Positions 16,984-25,909 of a stretch of DNA of 34,782 nt are shown piece after piece. Position 1 is the stretch's first letter; every line of letters begins with the position of its first letter. The notes beneath the pieces were generated by a model, which saw only the letters and a program-made list of their open reading frames with translations, searched no databases and had not been told where the DNA came from. Source of the stretch: Candidatus Coproplasma excrementavium (lineage in GTDB: Bacteria; Bacillota; Clostridia; Christensenellales; Borkfalkiaceae); assembly GCA_018715195.1 (NCBI GenBank), contig DVMA01000093.1, positions 1-34,782 on the forward strand, in the 5' to 3' direction. A program made the translations under genes and the position numbers.

Positions 16984-17776
16984 AGATGTTATTCTCCGAT
17001 CGCATGTTCTTCAGCTTAAAGTATAGCCATTTCGGTACAAAAATAAGTATCAGACATTTAAAAGCGATAAAAAAACCCAGCGGGCGACCGATAGCGGCGC
17101 ATCCGCGCATCCTTACGGCAAATTCGTTCAGCCGCGTGGAGGGTGTGTGTTTGGAATTATCGTACGGCGCTTCTTCATAGTCAATCAGCGCGTCCTGTAT
17201 ATTATAGCCGAAAAGATTTTCTTTGTAAAGTCTGAAGTACAGGTCGTAATCTTCGCAGCGCAAAGTGTATTTTTTTTCATTATATCCGCCGATTTTTTCA
17301 ATGGCCTCCCGCCTTATCATGAGAGCGGGGTGAATGAACGGGCAAAATCTTGCAAGGTCGCTTTTGGAAGGAGCGGGCATAAACCGTCTTTCGCCGTAGA
17401 CCCTGCCGTCATAGCACAGCCTTGCCGCGCTTGAGCAGAAGGCATAATTTTTATTGCTTTCCAGAAAATCAAACTGCTTTTCCAGCCTGTCCGCGTGTGA
17501 AAAGTCGTCTGCGTCCATTCGCGCAATATACTCCCCGTGCGCCGCCTCAAGTCCTCTGTTAAGGCTGAATGTAAGGCCTTTGTTCTCTTCATTGAACAGC
17601 GGCTTTACGCGCTCGTCGGAAGCGGCAAGTTTTTTAATCTCTTCGGCGGTTTGGTCGGTGCTTCCGTCGTCAATGAGTATAAGTTCAATATCTTTGAAAG
17701 TGCCGTCAAGAATGCTTTTCGCGGCCCTTTCAATGCTTTTTTCGCAGTTGTATGCGGCACATATAACAGAAATCAT
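16958..17776 (-). CDS. Glycosyltransferase family 2
   Basis: MISVICAAYNCEKSIERAAKSILDGTFKDIELILIDDGSTDQTAEEI...GEYIARMDADDFSHADRLEKQ. Confidence 0.9.
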   Translation of the reverse strand: MISVICAAYNCEKSIERAAKSILDGTFKDIELILIDDGSTDQTAEEIKKLAASDERVKPLFNEENKGLTFSLNRGLEAAHGEYIARMDADDFSHADRLEKQFDFLESNKNYAFCSSAARLCYDGRVYGERRFMPAPSKSDLARFCPFIHPALMIRREAIEKIGGYNEKKYTLRCEDYDLYFRLYKENLFGYNIQDALIDYEEAPYDNSKHTPSTRLNEFAVRMRGCAAIGRPLGFFIAFKCLILIFVPKWLYFKLKNMRSENNIYEQKDRQS

Positions 17777-18864
17777 ATCTTGCCGTCAAGCGCCTTTTCG
17801 TAAAAATCGGTAAGGCTGTGCGCCTCGTTCGCCACATCGTAGCGTGCGGCGCGTACAAGTTCGCGGCAGTCGTAAAAATGGCCGCCCTCGCTTATCATCG
17901 CCTGCGCCCAGGCGTCCTCGTCGTAAGGGAGGAATACCGACTTGCCCGTTATGTTTGTTTCGGTCGGCACCGCTTCGGAGAGCAGGCATTTAAGTCCTGC
18001 CGCCTGTGCCTCTATCGCGGCCATCCCGAGACCTTCGTAGCGGGAGGGCATACAGAAAAGGTCGGCCGCCTTGTAATATTCAACGGGGTCGGTAGGTTGA
18101 ACAAGTCTTACTTTTTCGTTTATTCCCAGTTCTGCGGTGACAGAAAGGATGGTGTGTCTTTCTTCCCCGTCGCCTACAAGAACCAGCGTCATATCGCGCC
18201 CCTGCGCCGCCTTTGCAAATGCGCGGAGCAGAAAGGGTATGTTCTTCTGGTACACAAACCTGCCTACAAACAGCACAACTTTGCCGCTCAGGCCAAGTTT
18301 GTTTCTTGCCTCATCATACGCCTTCTCGTCGGAATAAAAGTTTTCCGCCTCAATCGCGTCCGGCAGTATGTACGCGTCGCCCGCGCGTTTGCCGAAAATG
18401 TTTTCGGCCGCGTGGTGACTGCACGCCATAAGGTGAGTGGCGTGCTCGCAGGCGAACGGGCGCAGAAAGCTCTTTGCAAGGTAGTGTTCGGAATGTTTGT
18501 TGAACGCGCTGTGAACGTGGCATATTCTTACGGGCACGCCGCTGTGTGCGGCCGCTGTAAGAGAAAAGGCCGAAAGGGTGGTAAGATGGGAGTGGACTAT
18601 GGAATAATCGTTGTTTTTGCAGATCTTTTCCATATCAAAAATGCCTTTCAGAAAATTTTTCTGGAAGGGCGAAATATAGTAAACGCGCGCATCCTTGTCC
18701 ACTTCCTTGACTTTCACATCGAAAATGGATGGCGCGTAAGTTACAAAGTCGAAGCGGAATTTTTCAAGGTCCGCACGTCTGAAATAATTCAGCAAACACG
18801 AGGCAACGCCGCCCAGGCGGGCATTGCCGACTATTTGTAAAACGTTAATTTTTCCGTCTTGCAT
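17773..18864 (-). CDS. GT-B glycosyltransferase (family 1/4-like)
   Basis: VLQIVGNARLGGVASCLLNYFRR...VVLFVGRFVYQKNIPFLLRAFAKA...DLFCMPSRYEGLGMAAIEAQAAGLKCLLSE. Confidence 0.9.
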   Translation of the reverse strand: MQDGKINVLQIVGNARLGGVASCLLNYFRRADLEKFRFDFVTYAPSIFDVKVKEVDKDARVYYISPFQKNFLKGIFDMEKICKNNDYSIVHSHLTTLSAFSLTAAAHSGVPVRICHVHSAFNKHSEHYLAKSFLRPFACEHATHLMACSHHAAENIFGKRAGDAYILPDAIEAENFYSDEKAYDEARNKLGLSGKVVLFVGRFVYQKNIPFLLRAFAKAAQGRDMTLVLVGDGEERHTILSVTAELGINEKVRLVQPTDPVEYYKAADLFCMPSRYEGLGMAAIEAQAAGLKCLLSEAVPTETNITGKSVFLPYDEDAWAQAMISEGGHFYDCRELVRAARYDVANEAHSLTDFYEKALDGKI

Positions 18865-19572
18865 TCAGTCATTTTCCTTTTTAACCTCATCGGGCGGAGT
18901 CAGCCCGAAGTTTATATAAGTCTGCCTGCTTATCTTATGTTTCTTTACTTCGCTTTGCAGGCTGGCGTATTCCTCGGGAGAAACGTGCGTTAAAAAACGG
19001 CGTTCGCCGAGGACGAGCACGGCCATAGTTTTAAGGATAATCTTAGTGTCGAGTATGGGCGAAGCGTGCAGGGTATAATAGGCATCGTAATACTTTCTTG
19101 CTTTGATGGAAAGATGGCCGTTGCCGCGCACCTGAGCAAGCCCAGTAAGGCCGGGACGCATTTCGAATTTTATAAGTTCCCATTCCTCGTATTCGCAGTC
19201 GTATACCGGCAGAAGGGGGCGGGGACCGATAAAGCACATGTCGCCCTTGAGCACATTCACAATCTGGGGAAGTTCGTCAAACTTGAACTTTCTTATGAAT
19301 TTTCCGACCTTTGTAAGGTTTTCGTTGCTGTCCTTTATTACGGGTTTATGAATGTTGAAGGGCACGTTGCCGCTCTTCATAGAGCGGAATTTATAGCAGA
19401 TAAATTTTTTGCCGTATTTGCCCGTGCGGCTCTGTCTTATCAGCACGTTTCCGCCGTCCTCAATTTTTATGGCAAGCGCGATTGCCGCCATAAGCGGGGA
19501 TACGACTATTATGCCGATGAGCGCCACAATGAAATCTGCTATGTATTTAACCTGCAGGTAAAATTTTGTCAT
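18865..19572 (-). CDS. Bacterial sugar transferase (polyprenyl-phosphate sugar-1-phosphate transferase)
   Basis: IIVVSPLMAAIALAIKIEDGGNVLIRQSRTGKYGKKFICYKFRSMK...KFDELPQIVNVLKGDMCFIGPRPLLP...RPGLTGLAQVRG. Confidence 0.9.
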   Translation of the reverse strand: MTKFYLQVKYIADFIVALIGIIVVSPLMAAIALAIKIEDGGNVLIRQSRTGKYGKKFICYKFRSMKSGNVPFNIHKPVIKDSNENLTKVGKFIRKFKFDELPQIVNVLKGDMCFIGPRPLLPVYDCEYEEWELIKFEMRPGLTGLAQVRGNGHLSIKARKYYDAYYTLHASPILDTKIILKTMAVLVLGERRFLTHVSPEEYASLQSEVKKHKISRQTYINFGLTPPDEVKKEND

Positions 19573-19825
19573 TTCTCTTTTCCGTAAATCACGTTCCGCC
19601 TTGCGCTCTCCCTGAGCGTGCGGGCGTACTTTTTCAGCTTACAGCTTACTTTTCTCTCATTATAATTATTATAATACAGTGTATAATATAAATCTACCGT
19701 TTGTATAAAAATTATGTAAAAATTACTGGAAATTTTGCATAATAATTCATAATCAGTCAAATTTCGCAGTAAAATGCGTGGTCTGTTTTTCTGCTGTGCT
19801 TTCTGTCTGTTTAGTACAGAGCATA

Positions 19826-21574
19826 TCAGTTCTGCGGCGGAAAGAAAATTCTGTTCCAGTTTTCTTCCGAGCACATCATGCCGCGCTCTTCGCGGTATAA
19901 TTTTCTCATTTTTTTAAATCCCGTAAGCAGTCTGAAAAACATCTTAACGGTGCGGCGTCTCAGCTTTTTTCTGCGCGCCGTGTCAAGGCGGCATACAAAC
20001 CCGCGGTCGGTGCTTTCGTCAAAGTGTATCACCGTTTTTTTCAGAAACGCCTCCGAAGCTTTTGGCCTGAAAGCCGAAGTCACGGCTGGCTTTTTTGAAA
20101 ACATAAATGCGGGCGCATAATTTTCAACTGCCATAAGCGCGCGCATCATTCGCTCCCCGCGCGAAAGTTTAACGTTCTGACAATCTTTGATGTCAATCGG
20201 CCCGCACATATCCTCAATCTGTTCCCGACTTATCCATTCGGGCTGTACCGCGCGGATTTCGTCGTTAATTTCAAAGGGGTCGGCCGAAGCAAAGAACTGC
20301 GGTCCGCGGAAAAAGTCTTCGTATCCCTTGAGTACAAGCTCCGTGCAGTCGTAATTTTTCATCGTGAGATTTTTCAGTGCGAAGTATGCAAACCGCACGG
20401 CCACTTTAAAGGGGGAACACTCCGTTGCAAGCGCGGCAACCACGGCCTCGTTGCGCTTGTAGTACTCCAGCGAGGCGGAAAACTTTTTGGAAAAGTCCTG
20501 ATGCCAGACTGCAATGCCGTTCATTCTGATAAGCTCTTCAATCGCGCGCATGCCGTATTCCACGTCGTCGCCCTTAATGAAAAAAGGCATCGGCAGACCG
20601 AAATTTTTTACGCTGGATACGGGCATGCAGCAGTACCACCAGGCATTGTATCCCGCCGCGGGGGCATTTTCGTTCTTTAAAAGATTGTCAGCAAGCCTCA
20701 TATCCAGCTTGGAATTTATGGCGGTAAAGATAAGTCCGTCAAATTTTCCGCCGAATTCGTGCTGCATGTACGGCCTGTCAAGGTATAGCATAGCTCCGCC
20801 CACAGTGGCATTTTCGTGCTTGCATGTAAGCGTGCTGATCAGCGCATATGTGCGCTCCAATGTCTCAAAATCGAAGTAAATGTCGTCGTCGGTAAGAAGG
20901 AAGTGGGAAAAGGAGGGGTCAGCGCAGACCTGCATTATTCCGCGCGTAAACCCGCCAGAACCGCCCGTGTTGCGGTTTGGTATGACGGTATATAAATCGC
21001 TGTCTTCCAGACTCAGCGTTCCCGCATTGTCCACTATGAAAATGTGCAGTTTTTCCTTCCAGTCGGGCTTGTTTTCCACGGCTGCACATATGCGCATTAT
21101 GTTGGAGCGAACAAATTCTTCCCTGCGGTAGGTGCATATCACCATACCCAGTTTCGTATGACGGCGCGCATCCTCCGCGCACAGCCACGCGGCCCTGAAA
21201 AACGTGCAATCGCTCTCGGCGGTTACGGTAAAAAAGGTGTACAAGGCGCCGTCGTCGGCGGATATGTCCGTGCGCGTTGCGCCCTCGCAATCCACACTTT
21301 TTATCAGTTTTGTGCCGTTTTCCTGCCTTGCGTATATGTCCGTGCGGTAGCGACCCTGCGCGTCAATCTGCAAAAAAAAGACGCCTATATCGCAGTATTT
21401 TTTATATTGGCGGTGCGGGAATATGTTAAAGTAACATTCAAAGGATGCCGTCTGTCCGCGGCTTAATTCAAGCCGTCCGCTTTCGGCGTCATATATGCCG
21501 CCTTTAACAAACATTTCCCCCGCACCTTCAAGGTTGTTTCCGAATTTTATTTCAAATAATTTCACGCTTTTCAT
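19826..21574 (-). CDS. GlfT2-like galactofuranosyltransferase (GT2 superfamily)
   Basis: KLGMVICTYRREEFVRSNI...IPNRNTGGSGGFTRGIMQ...FLLTDDDIYFDFETLERTYALI; adjacent to glf. Start uncertain (ORF extends to 21667; MKSVKLFE at 21574). Confidence 0.8.
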   Translation of the reverse strand: MKSVKLFEIKFGNNLEGAGEMFVKGGIYDAESGRLELSRGQTASFECYFNIFPHRQYKKYCDIGVFFLQIDAQGRYRTDIYARQENGTKLIKSVDCEGATRTDISADDGALYTFFTVTAESDCTFFRAAWLCAEDARRHTKLGMVICTYRREEFVRSNIMRICAAVENKPDWKEKLHIFIVDNAGTLSLEDSDLYTVIPNRNTGGSGGFTRGIMQVCADPSFSHFLLTDDDIYFDFETLERTYALISTLTCKHENATVGGAMLYLDRPYMQHEFGGKFDGLIFTAINSKLDMRLADNLLKNENAPAAGYNAWWYCCMPVSSVKNFGLPMPFFIKGDDVEYGMRAIEELIRMNGIAVWHQDFSKKFSASLEYYKRNEAVVAALATECSPFKVAVRFAYFALKNLTMKNYDCTELVLKGYEDFFRGPQFFASADPFEINDEIRAVQPEWISREQIEDMCGPIDIKDCQNVKLSRGERMMRALMAVENYAPAFMFSKKPAVTSAFRPKASEAFLKKTVIHFDESTDRGFVCRLDTARRKKLRRRTVKMFFRLLTGFKKMRKLYREERGMMCSEENWNRIFFPPQN

Positions 21575-21694
21575 TATATCATATTGCCGTACAAAAATCA
21601 ACGTCAAAATAACAATTTGTACTGTTATATGGCTATGCTGTTCAATTCGTACAGGAATATGCCGCAACTATTCAAAAATTTTTAAATTATTAAA

Positions 21695-21723
21695 TTTGCG
21701 CCGCACAAAAAGTGCGGCGCAAA
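21695..21723 (-). terminator. Terminator of glf (minus strand)
   Basis: TTTGCGCCGCAC-AAAAA-GTGCGGCGCAAA followed on the minus strand by an AT-rich tract. Confidence 0.6.
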
Positions 21724-21743
21724 GGTACGGGACTATGCCTTAA

Positions 21744-22847
21744 TTATTTCAGATTTTCTTCTGCGCAGGCAAGCGCTGCGGCTATTACCTTATCCATGTC
21801 GTAGTACTTGTACTGGCCGAGTCTTCCGCCGAAAATAACGTTTGGTTCGCTGTCAGCAAGCTGCTTGTATTTAGCGTACAGCACATTGTTCTTTTCGTCG
21901 TTTACGGGGTAGTAGGGTTCGTCGCCCTTGTGCCACGTTGCGGGGTACTCGCGCGTGATGTATGTCACGGGGCTTACCGCCTTTTCAAAGTGCTTGTGTT
22001 CTATTATGCGGGTATAGGGCACTTCGCGTTCGGTGTAGTTGACAACGGCGTTGCCCTGGTGGTTTTCCTCTTCCAGTCTCTCTGTTTCAAAGCGGAGCGA
22101 GCGGTATTCAAGTTCGCCGTACTTATAGCCGAAGTATTCGTCTATCATGCCGGTGTACAGCGTCTTTTCTGCGATGTCGGGGTTTTGTTTTATGAACTCA
22201 AAATATTCCGTTTCCAGTCTTACTTCCGTGCCTTCAAGCAGTTTTTCGGCAAGTTTGGTGTATCCGCCCTCGGCTATGCCCTGGTAACGGTCGTTGAAGT
22301 AATTGTTGTCGTAAATAAAGCGGAGGGGAAGCCTTTTTATAATGAATGCAGGCAGGTCCTTGCAGCTCTTGCCCCACTGTTTTTCCGTATAGCCCTTTAT
22401 GAGTTTTTCAAATACGTCTTTTCCGACGAGTTTAAGTCCCTGCTCTTCAAGGTTCTTGGGCTCGTCAATGTTCAGCTCTGCAATCTGTTCGGCAATCTTG
22501 GCCTTTGCCTCGGCGGGAGTAACAACGCCCCACATCTTGGAAAATGTGTTCATGTTGAAGGGGAGGTTGTAAAGCTCGTCTTTATAGCGGGCTATGGGTG
22601 AGTTCACAAAGTTGTTGAAGGATACAAAGCTGTTCACGTATTTCCATATCTTTTCGTCTGATGTATGGAAAATGTGCGCGCCGTATACGTGTATGTTAAT
22701 TCCGTCTTTGTTTTCAGTGTAAATATTGCCGCCTATGTGACTGCGTTTATCTATAACAAGGCATTTTTTGCCTGCCTTTTTTGCTTCGTGAGCGAACACG
22801 CAGCCGAAAAGGCCTGCGCCTACAATAAGATAATCATATTTTTTCAT
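21744..22847 (-). CDS. glf: UDP-galactopyranose mutase
   Basis: YDYLIVGAGLFGCVFAHEAKKAGKKCLVIDKRSHIGGNIYTE...GAHIFHTSDEKIWKYVNSF...YTEKQWGKS...GRLGQYKYYDMDKVI. Confidence 0.97.
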   Translation of the reverse strand: MKKYDYLIVGAGLFGCVFAHEAKKAGKKCLVIDKRSHIGGNIYTENKDGINIHVYGAHIFHTSDEKIWKYVNSFVSFNNFVNSPIARYKDELYNLPFNMNTFSKMWGVVTPAEAKAKIAEQIAELNIDEPKNLEEQGLKLVGKDVFEKLIKGYTEKQWGKSCKDLPAFIIKRLPLRFIYDNNYFNDRYQGIAEGGYTKLAEKLLEGTEVRLETEYFEFIKQNPDIAEKTLYTGMIDEYFGYKYGELEYRSLRFETERLEEENHQGNAVVNYTEREVPYTRIIEHKHFEKAVSPVTYITREYPATWHKGDEPYYPVNDEKNNVLYAKYKQLADSEPNVIFGGRLGQYKYYDMDKVIAAALACAEENLK

Positions 22848-23085
22848 TTATATTTCCTCCGCAACGCCACATATATGCGGCTTAAAATCATTATAACACC
22901 AAACTATTGCAAGGTCAAGGCACTTTTTCCGAAAAAAGTCTTTTTATTCGGAAAATGCGCGGCAATAGTCTGTTTTTTCCTACCTGAAAGTATGCGTCAA
23001 ATACTGAAAAAAGATGTGAATGGTCGCTGATAATGTCTCGGAAAGCCGCATAAAACATTTAACATATTATCGTCGGTCATTTTTA

Positions 23086-23124
23086 AGAAAAAAAAGCGGC
23101 GCGCGGAATCTATCCGCGCGCCGC
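23086..23124 (-). terminator. Terminator of the cytidylate-kinase-like gene (minus strand)
   Basis: GCGGCGCGCGGA-atcta-TCCGCGCGCCGC with an A-run on + (U-run on the minus transcript). Confidence 0.8.
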
Positions 23125-23207
23125 AAGTTTCAGTTTGTGCAAAGTAAGGGCATAATGCCGCTTTGCAAAGTTTCTGAACATCTGAAATTACAGAAATTCA
23201 GAATGCG

Positions 23208-23843
23208 TTATTCGCCCTTGCGTTTTTTGTCCAGTATAATTGCAAGTTCTGCCGCGGCCTCCTTGGGGGTGATATGCGCCGTGTTTATGCAGATGTCATA
23301 GTTCACCCTGTCGCCCCATTTTCTGTCGGTGTAGAAGGAGTAATATTTTGCGCGCTCTTTATCGATTCTTAAAATGTGGCGTCTTAAGGCGGAGTCGGAA
23401 AGGTGCTCGTGTTCGGGAGCCTTTTCGCGGCAACGCTTTATGCGCGAAGGAATGTCGGAGTACACAAAGATGCGCAGCGGGTTCATATCCTTCAAAATTC
23501 TGTCCGCGCATCTGCCGACTATAACGCAGTCAGATTTTTCAGCCATCTCTCTTATAATGTTGTGCTGTTCGTTGTAAACGGAAAGCGTCTGTTCAATTAC
23601 AGGGTCGGTAAGCGGATAAAAACTTCTGCCTATCGTTATGGGGAATGGCATATAGGGCTTGCGCTCCACAATCTGGTGTACGTATTCTTCCGAAAGGGAT
23701 GTACGCTTTGCTATCTCCGTTATTATTTGTCTGTCATAATATGCAATGCCGAGGTCGTCGGAAAGGCGTCTTCCGAACTCTCTGCCGCCGCTGCCGAATT
23801 CGCGGCTGACTGTGATTATAAGGTTTCCCATTTTTTGCCTCAT
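23208..23843 (-). CDS. Cytidylate kinase-like family protein
   Basis: MGNLIITVSREFGSGGREFGRRLSDDLGIAYYDRQIITEIAKR...VIVGRCADRIL. Confidence 0.85.
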   Translation of the reverse strand: MRQKMGNLIITVSREFGSGGREFGRRLSDDLGIAYYDRQIITEIAKRTSLSEEYVHQIVERKPYMPFPITIGRSFYPLTDPVIEQTLSVYNEQHNIIREMAEKSDCVIVGRCADRILKDMNPLRIFVYSDIPSRIKRCREKAPEHEHLSDSALRRHILRIDKERAKYYSFYTDRKWGDRVNYDICINTAHITPKEAAAELAIILDKKRKGE

Positions 23844-24119
23844 CGCTTACTATTTATTATAAAATATAATAACACAACCTTAAAAAATAGTCAATAAGCA
23901 CAAAGTTATATTGTGTTTAATTTGTACTTATAGTAAAAAGTCGTTCCGTAAATAAATTCAAGGCGTGTTATGTAAAAATGTGGCGACTTTTAAGTGTAAA
24001 CGTTTTTATGTGATATTTGTATGAAATTCTTTGTTCTCTCATTTAACTTTAACAATTGCAGTTTATAGTATAAGTAGTCAAGGCGCGGGAATGATTTTTC
24101 CGCGAAAGGGAGAATGATA

Positions 24120-24317
24120 ATGCAAACAGCAAATTACGCTGCGGCTACGGCCGCGTATACACACTTTGACCCGCTGCTTGGCGGAAGTTATACAATCACC
24201 TATTTCCGTAACGGCAACAGACCCTGCCCCGAAGAGGAGGCAACGGAAAAGATTGTGCATTTCTATTCGGTGGACGGAGTGCTTCTGCACTGCGAATACC
24301 ATAAAATAGAAAAATGA
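24120..24317 (+). CDS. Hypothetical 65-aa protein
   Basis: AAAGGGAG RBS about 8 nt upstream of ATG 24120; strong terminator downstream (24375-24424). Confidence 0.5.
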   Translation: MQTANYAAATAAYTHFDPLLGGSYTITYFRNGNRPCPEEEATEKIVHFYSVDGVLLHCEYHKIEK

Positions 24318-24374
24318 ATAAACTCACAGATGCGGCTTTAAGCCGTAAGCAAAATACATAAAATTTCCCCTCCA

Positions 24375-24424
24375 AAAAAAGTACCTGCCGCGGAAGCGAA
24401 AGTTCCCGCGGCAGGTACTTTTTG
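24375..24424 (+). terminator. Intrinsic terminator
   Basis: AAAAAGTACCTGCCGCGG-aagcgaaagttc-CCGCGGCAGGTACTTTTT. Confidence 0.85.
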
Positions 24425-24647
24425 CGTGTTTTACGTCCGAAGATAATGCCGATACGGTTTGCTGCAATACATGTAAAAAAATTACATATAATGTCGCATT
24501 TATCATCATAATGCCATAAAATGTAAATTTTTTACGTTAATTAAAGTTGTAAAGAAATAACTGTAAAATTTTTACGTTTATGTTTTTCAAAAAGGTCAGT
24601 AAAGCCATAATGCAGGGCGCGGCGTGGCATTAAATTTTAAAAAAAAC

Positions 24648-24676
24648 TTTACAAGCGCGCACCGCTTATGTATAAT
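24648..24676 (+). promoter_or_regulatory. Promoter of the MBL-fold protein gene
   Basis: TTTACA (24648-24653), 17 nt, TATAAT (24671-24676). Confidence 0.7.
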
Positions 24677-24721
24677 AGAACTATATACCATTTTCGGGTT
24701 TCATCAACGGGGAATACTGCA

Positions 24722-25744
24722 TTGAAAAAGTCAAAACTTTCAAAAAAGTCGCTCGTTGCGGTAATCTGTGTAGCGGCTGCGGCGCTTGTGGTAACGGCTC
24801 TTTTAATCATAAACATATTTTTCCCGATAAGGTACATTTCCTCGTGGTTTGTTTCGGGCAAAAAGCCTGCCGAAGACAGCTTTCAGCTCCGCGTACTCGA
24901 TGTCGGCAATGCCGACTGTGCAATTGCCTCGCTCCCCGGCGGAAAGGTAATGCTTATCGATGGCGGCGACGGAACATATACGTCCACGCTGAAAATCTTA
25001 ACCGAACTCAACCGCATAGACGCCGATTTTATAGATTATGTAATCTGCACATCTGTCTCGCGCGAACATTGCGGGGGACTTGCCGAAATAATCGGCGTAA
25101 AGGGTGCGGGTAAAATATATTATCCCTACTGCGAAAACAGGTACATAAATTCTTCGTATGCTGAATTTATGACCGCCGCGCAGAGTTGCGGGGCGCAGCT
25201 TGCAATTTCAGAGTATGGTGCAGGGGAGGAGAGCGGGGACTTTTTCTTCACCTTTCTCTCGCCCGATGTGCACACCGCTCCTGGCGGCGAATATGAAGCT
25301 CTCAATGACGACAACTCTCAGGAAAATATCGATGCCGCTTCTGCGGTAATCTGGATGGAGTATGAGGGCAGGGGAGTCTTATACGCAAGCGACGCCACAA
25401 ACACAGTCCTTAATAAACTTGCCGATGAATACCAGCTTTTAACTTCTTCGGGCGAGGGACTAAGTTTCCGCGGTCACGAAATAGATTTTTCTGACTGCGC
25501 AATCTATAAAGTGGCGGGTCACGGCAGTGAAGGGTGCCACTCTCAACCGCTGTTATCTTTAATTTCTCCCGATATTTCAGTTATATCGGTAGGGGAAGAC
25601 AACACATACGGCTGTCCATCGGCACAAGTAATGGCAGACCTTGTCGCTTGCAGCAGGATGTACATAACAATGTACCGCGGCGATATCACAATGGAAATTT
25701 CCCGTTCGGGGGATGTCGCTTTAGCTGCTTCCCGCGGAGAATAA
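24722..25744 (+). CDS. Membrane-anchored ComEC-like MBL-fold protein with degenerate metal-binding motifs
   Basis: TM near N-term (SLVAVICVAAAALVVTALLIINIFF); LRVLDVGNADCAIASLPGGKVMLIDGGDGT; DYVICTSVSREHCGGLAEII; GVLYASDA; YKVAGHGSEG. TTG 24722 start preferred. Confidence 0.75.
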   Translation: MKKSKLSKKSLVAVICVAAAALVVTALLIINIFFPIRYISSWFVSGKKPAEDSFQLRVLDVGNADCAIASLPGGKVMLIDGGDGTYTSTLKILTELNRIDADFIDYVICTSVSREHCGGLAEIIGVKGAGKIYYPYCENRYINSSYAEFMTAAQSCGAQLAISEYGAGEESGDFFFTFLSPDVHTAPGGEYEALNDDNSQENIDAASAVIWMEYEGRGVLYASDATNTVLNKLADEYQLLTSSGEGLSFRGHEIDFSDCAIYKVAGHGSEGCHSQPLLSLISPDISVISVGEDNTYGCPSAQVMADLVACSRMYITMYRGDITMEISRSGDVALAASRGE

Positions 25745-25783
25745 GGCCGTTTTAAATACGGCAGTTTTTGAATTTAATTTTAA

Positions 25784-25811
25784 TTGGTGCCGCAATATGC
25801 CTTAATCAATG
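25784..25811. repeat. Dispersed intergenic dyad motif, copy e (inverted orientation)
   Basis: TTGGTGCCGCAATATGCCTTAATCAATG. Confidence 0.45.
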
Positions 25812-25851
25812 CGTAAACTTTTTTGCAGTCATATGGCGGCAGATAAGCTGA

Positions 25852-25879
25852 TTGGTGCGGCAATATGGCCTGACCATTG
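25852..25879. repeat. Dispersed intergenic dyad motif, copy f (inverted orientation)
   Basis: TTGGTGCGGCAATATGGCCTGACCATTG. Confidence 0.5.
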
Positions 25880-25909
25880 TAATAAAACCCGATTGAAAGG
25901 GGGACAGAT

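Noticed and set aside
17818-18840. 340-aa plus-strand ORF
   Set aside because: Fully antisense to a clear glycosyltransferase (17773-18864); composition typical of a shadow ORF.
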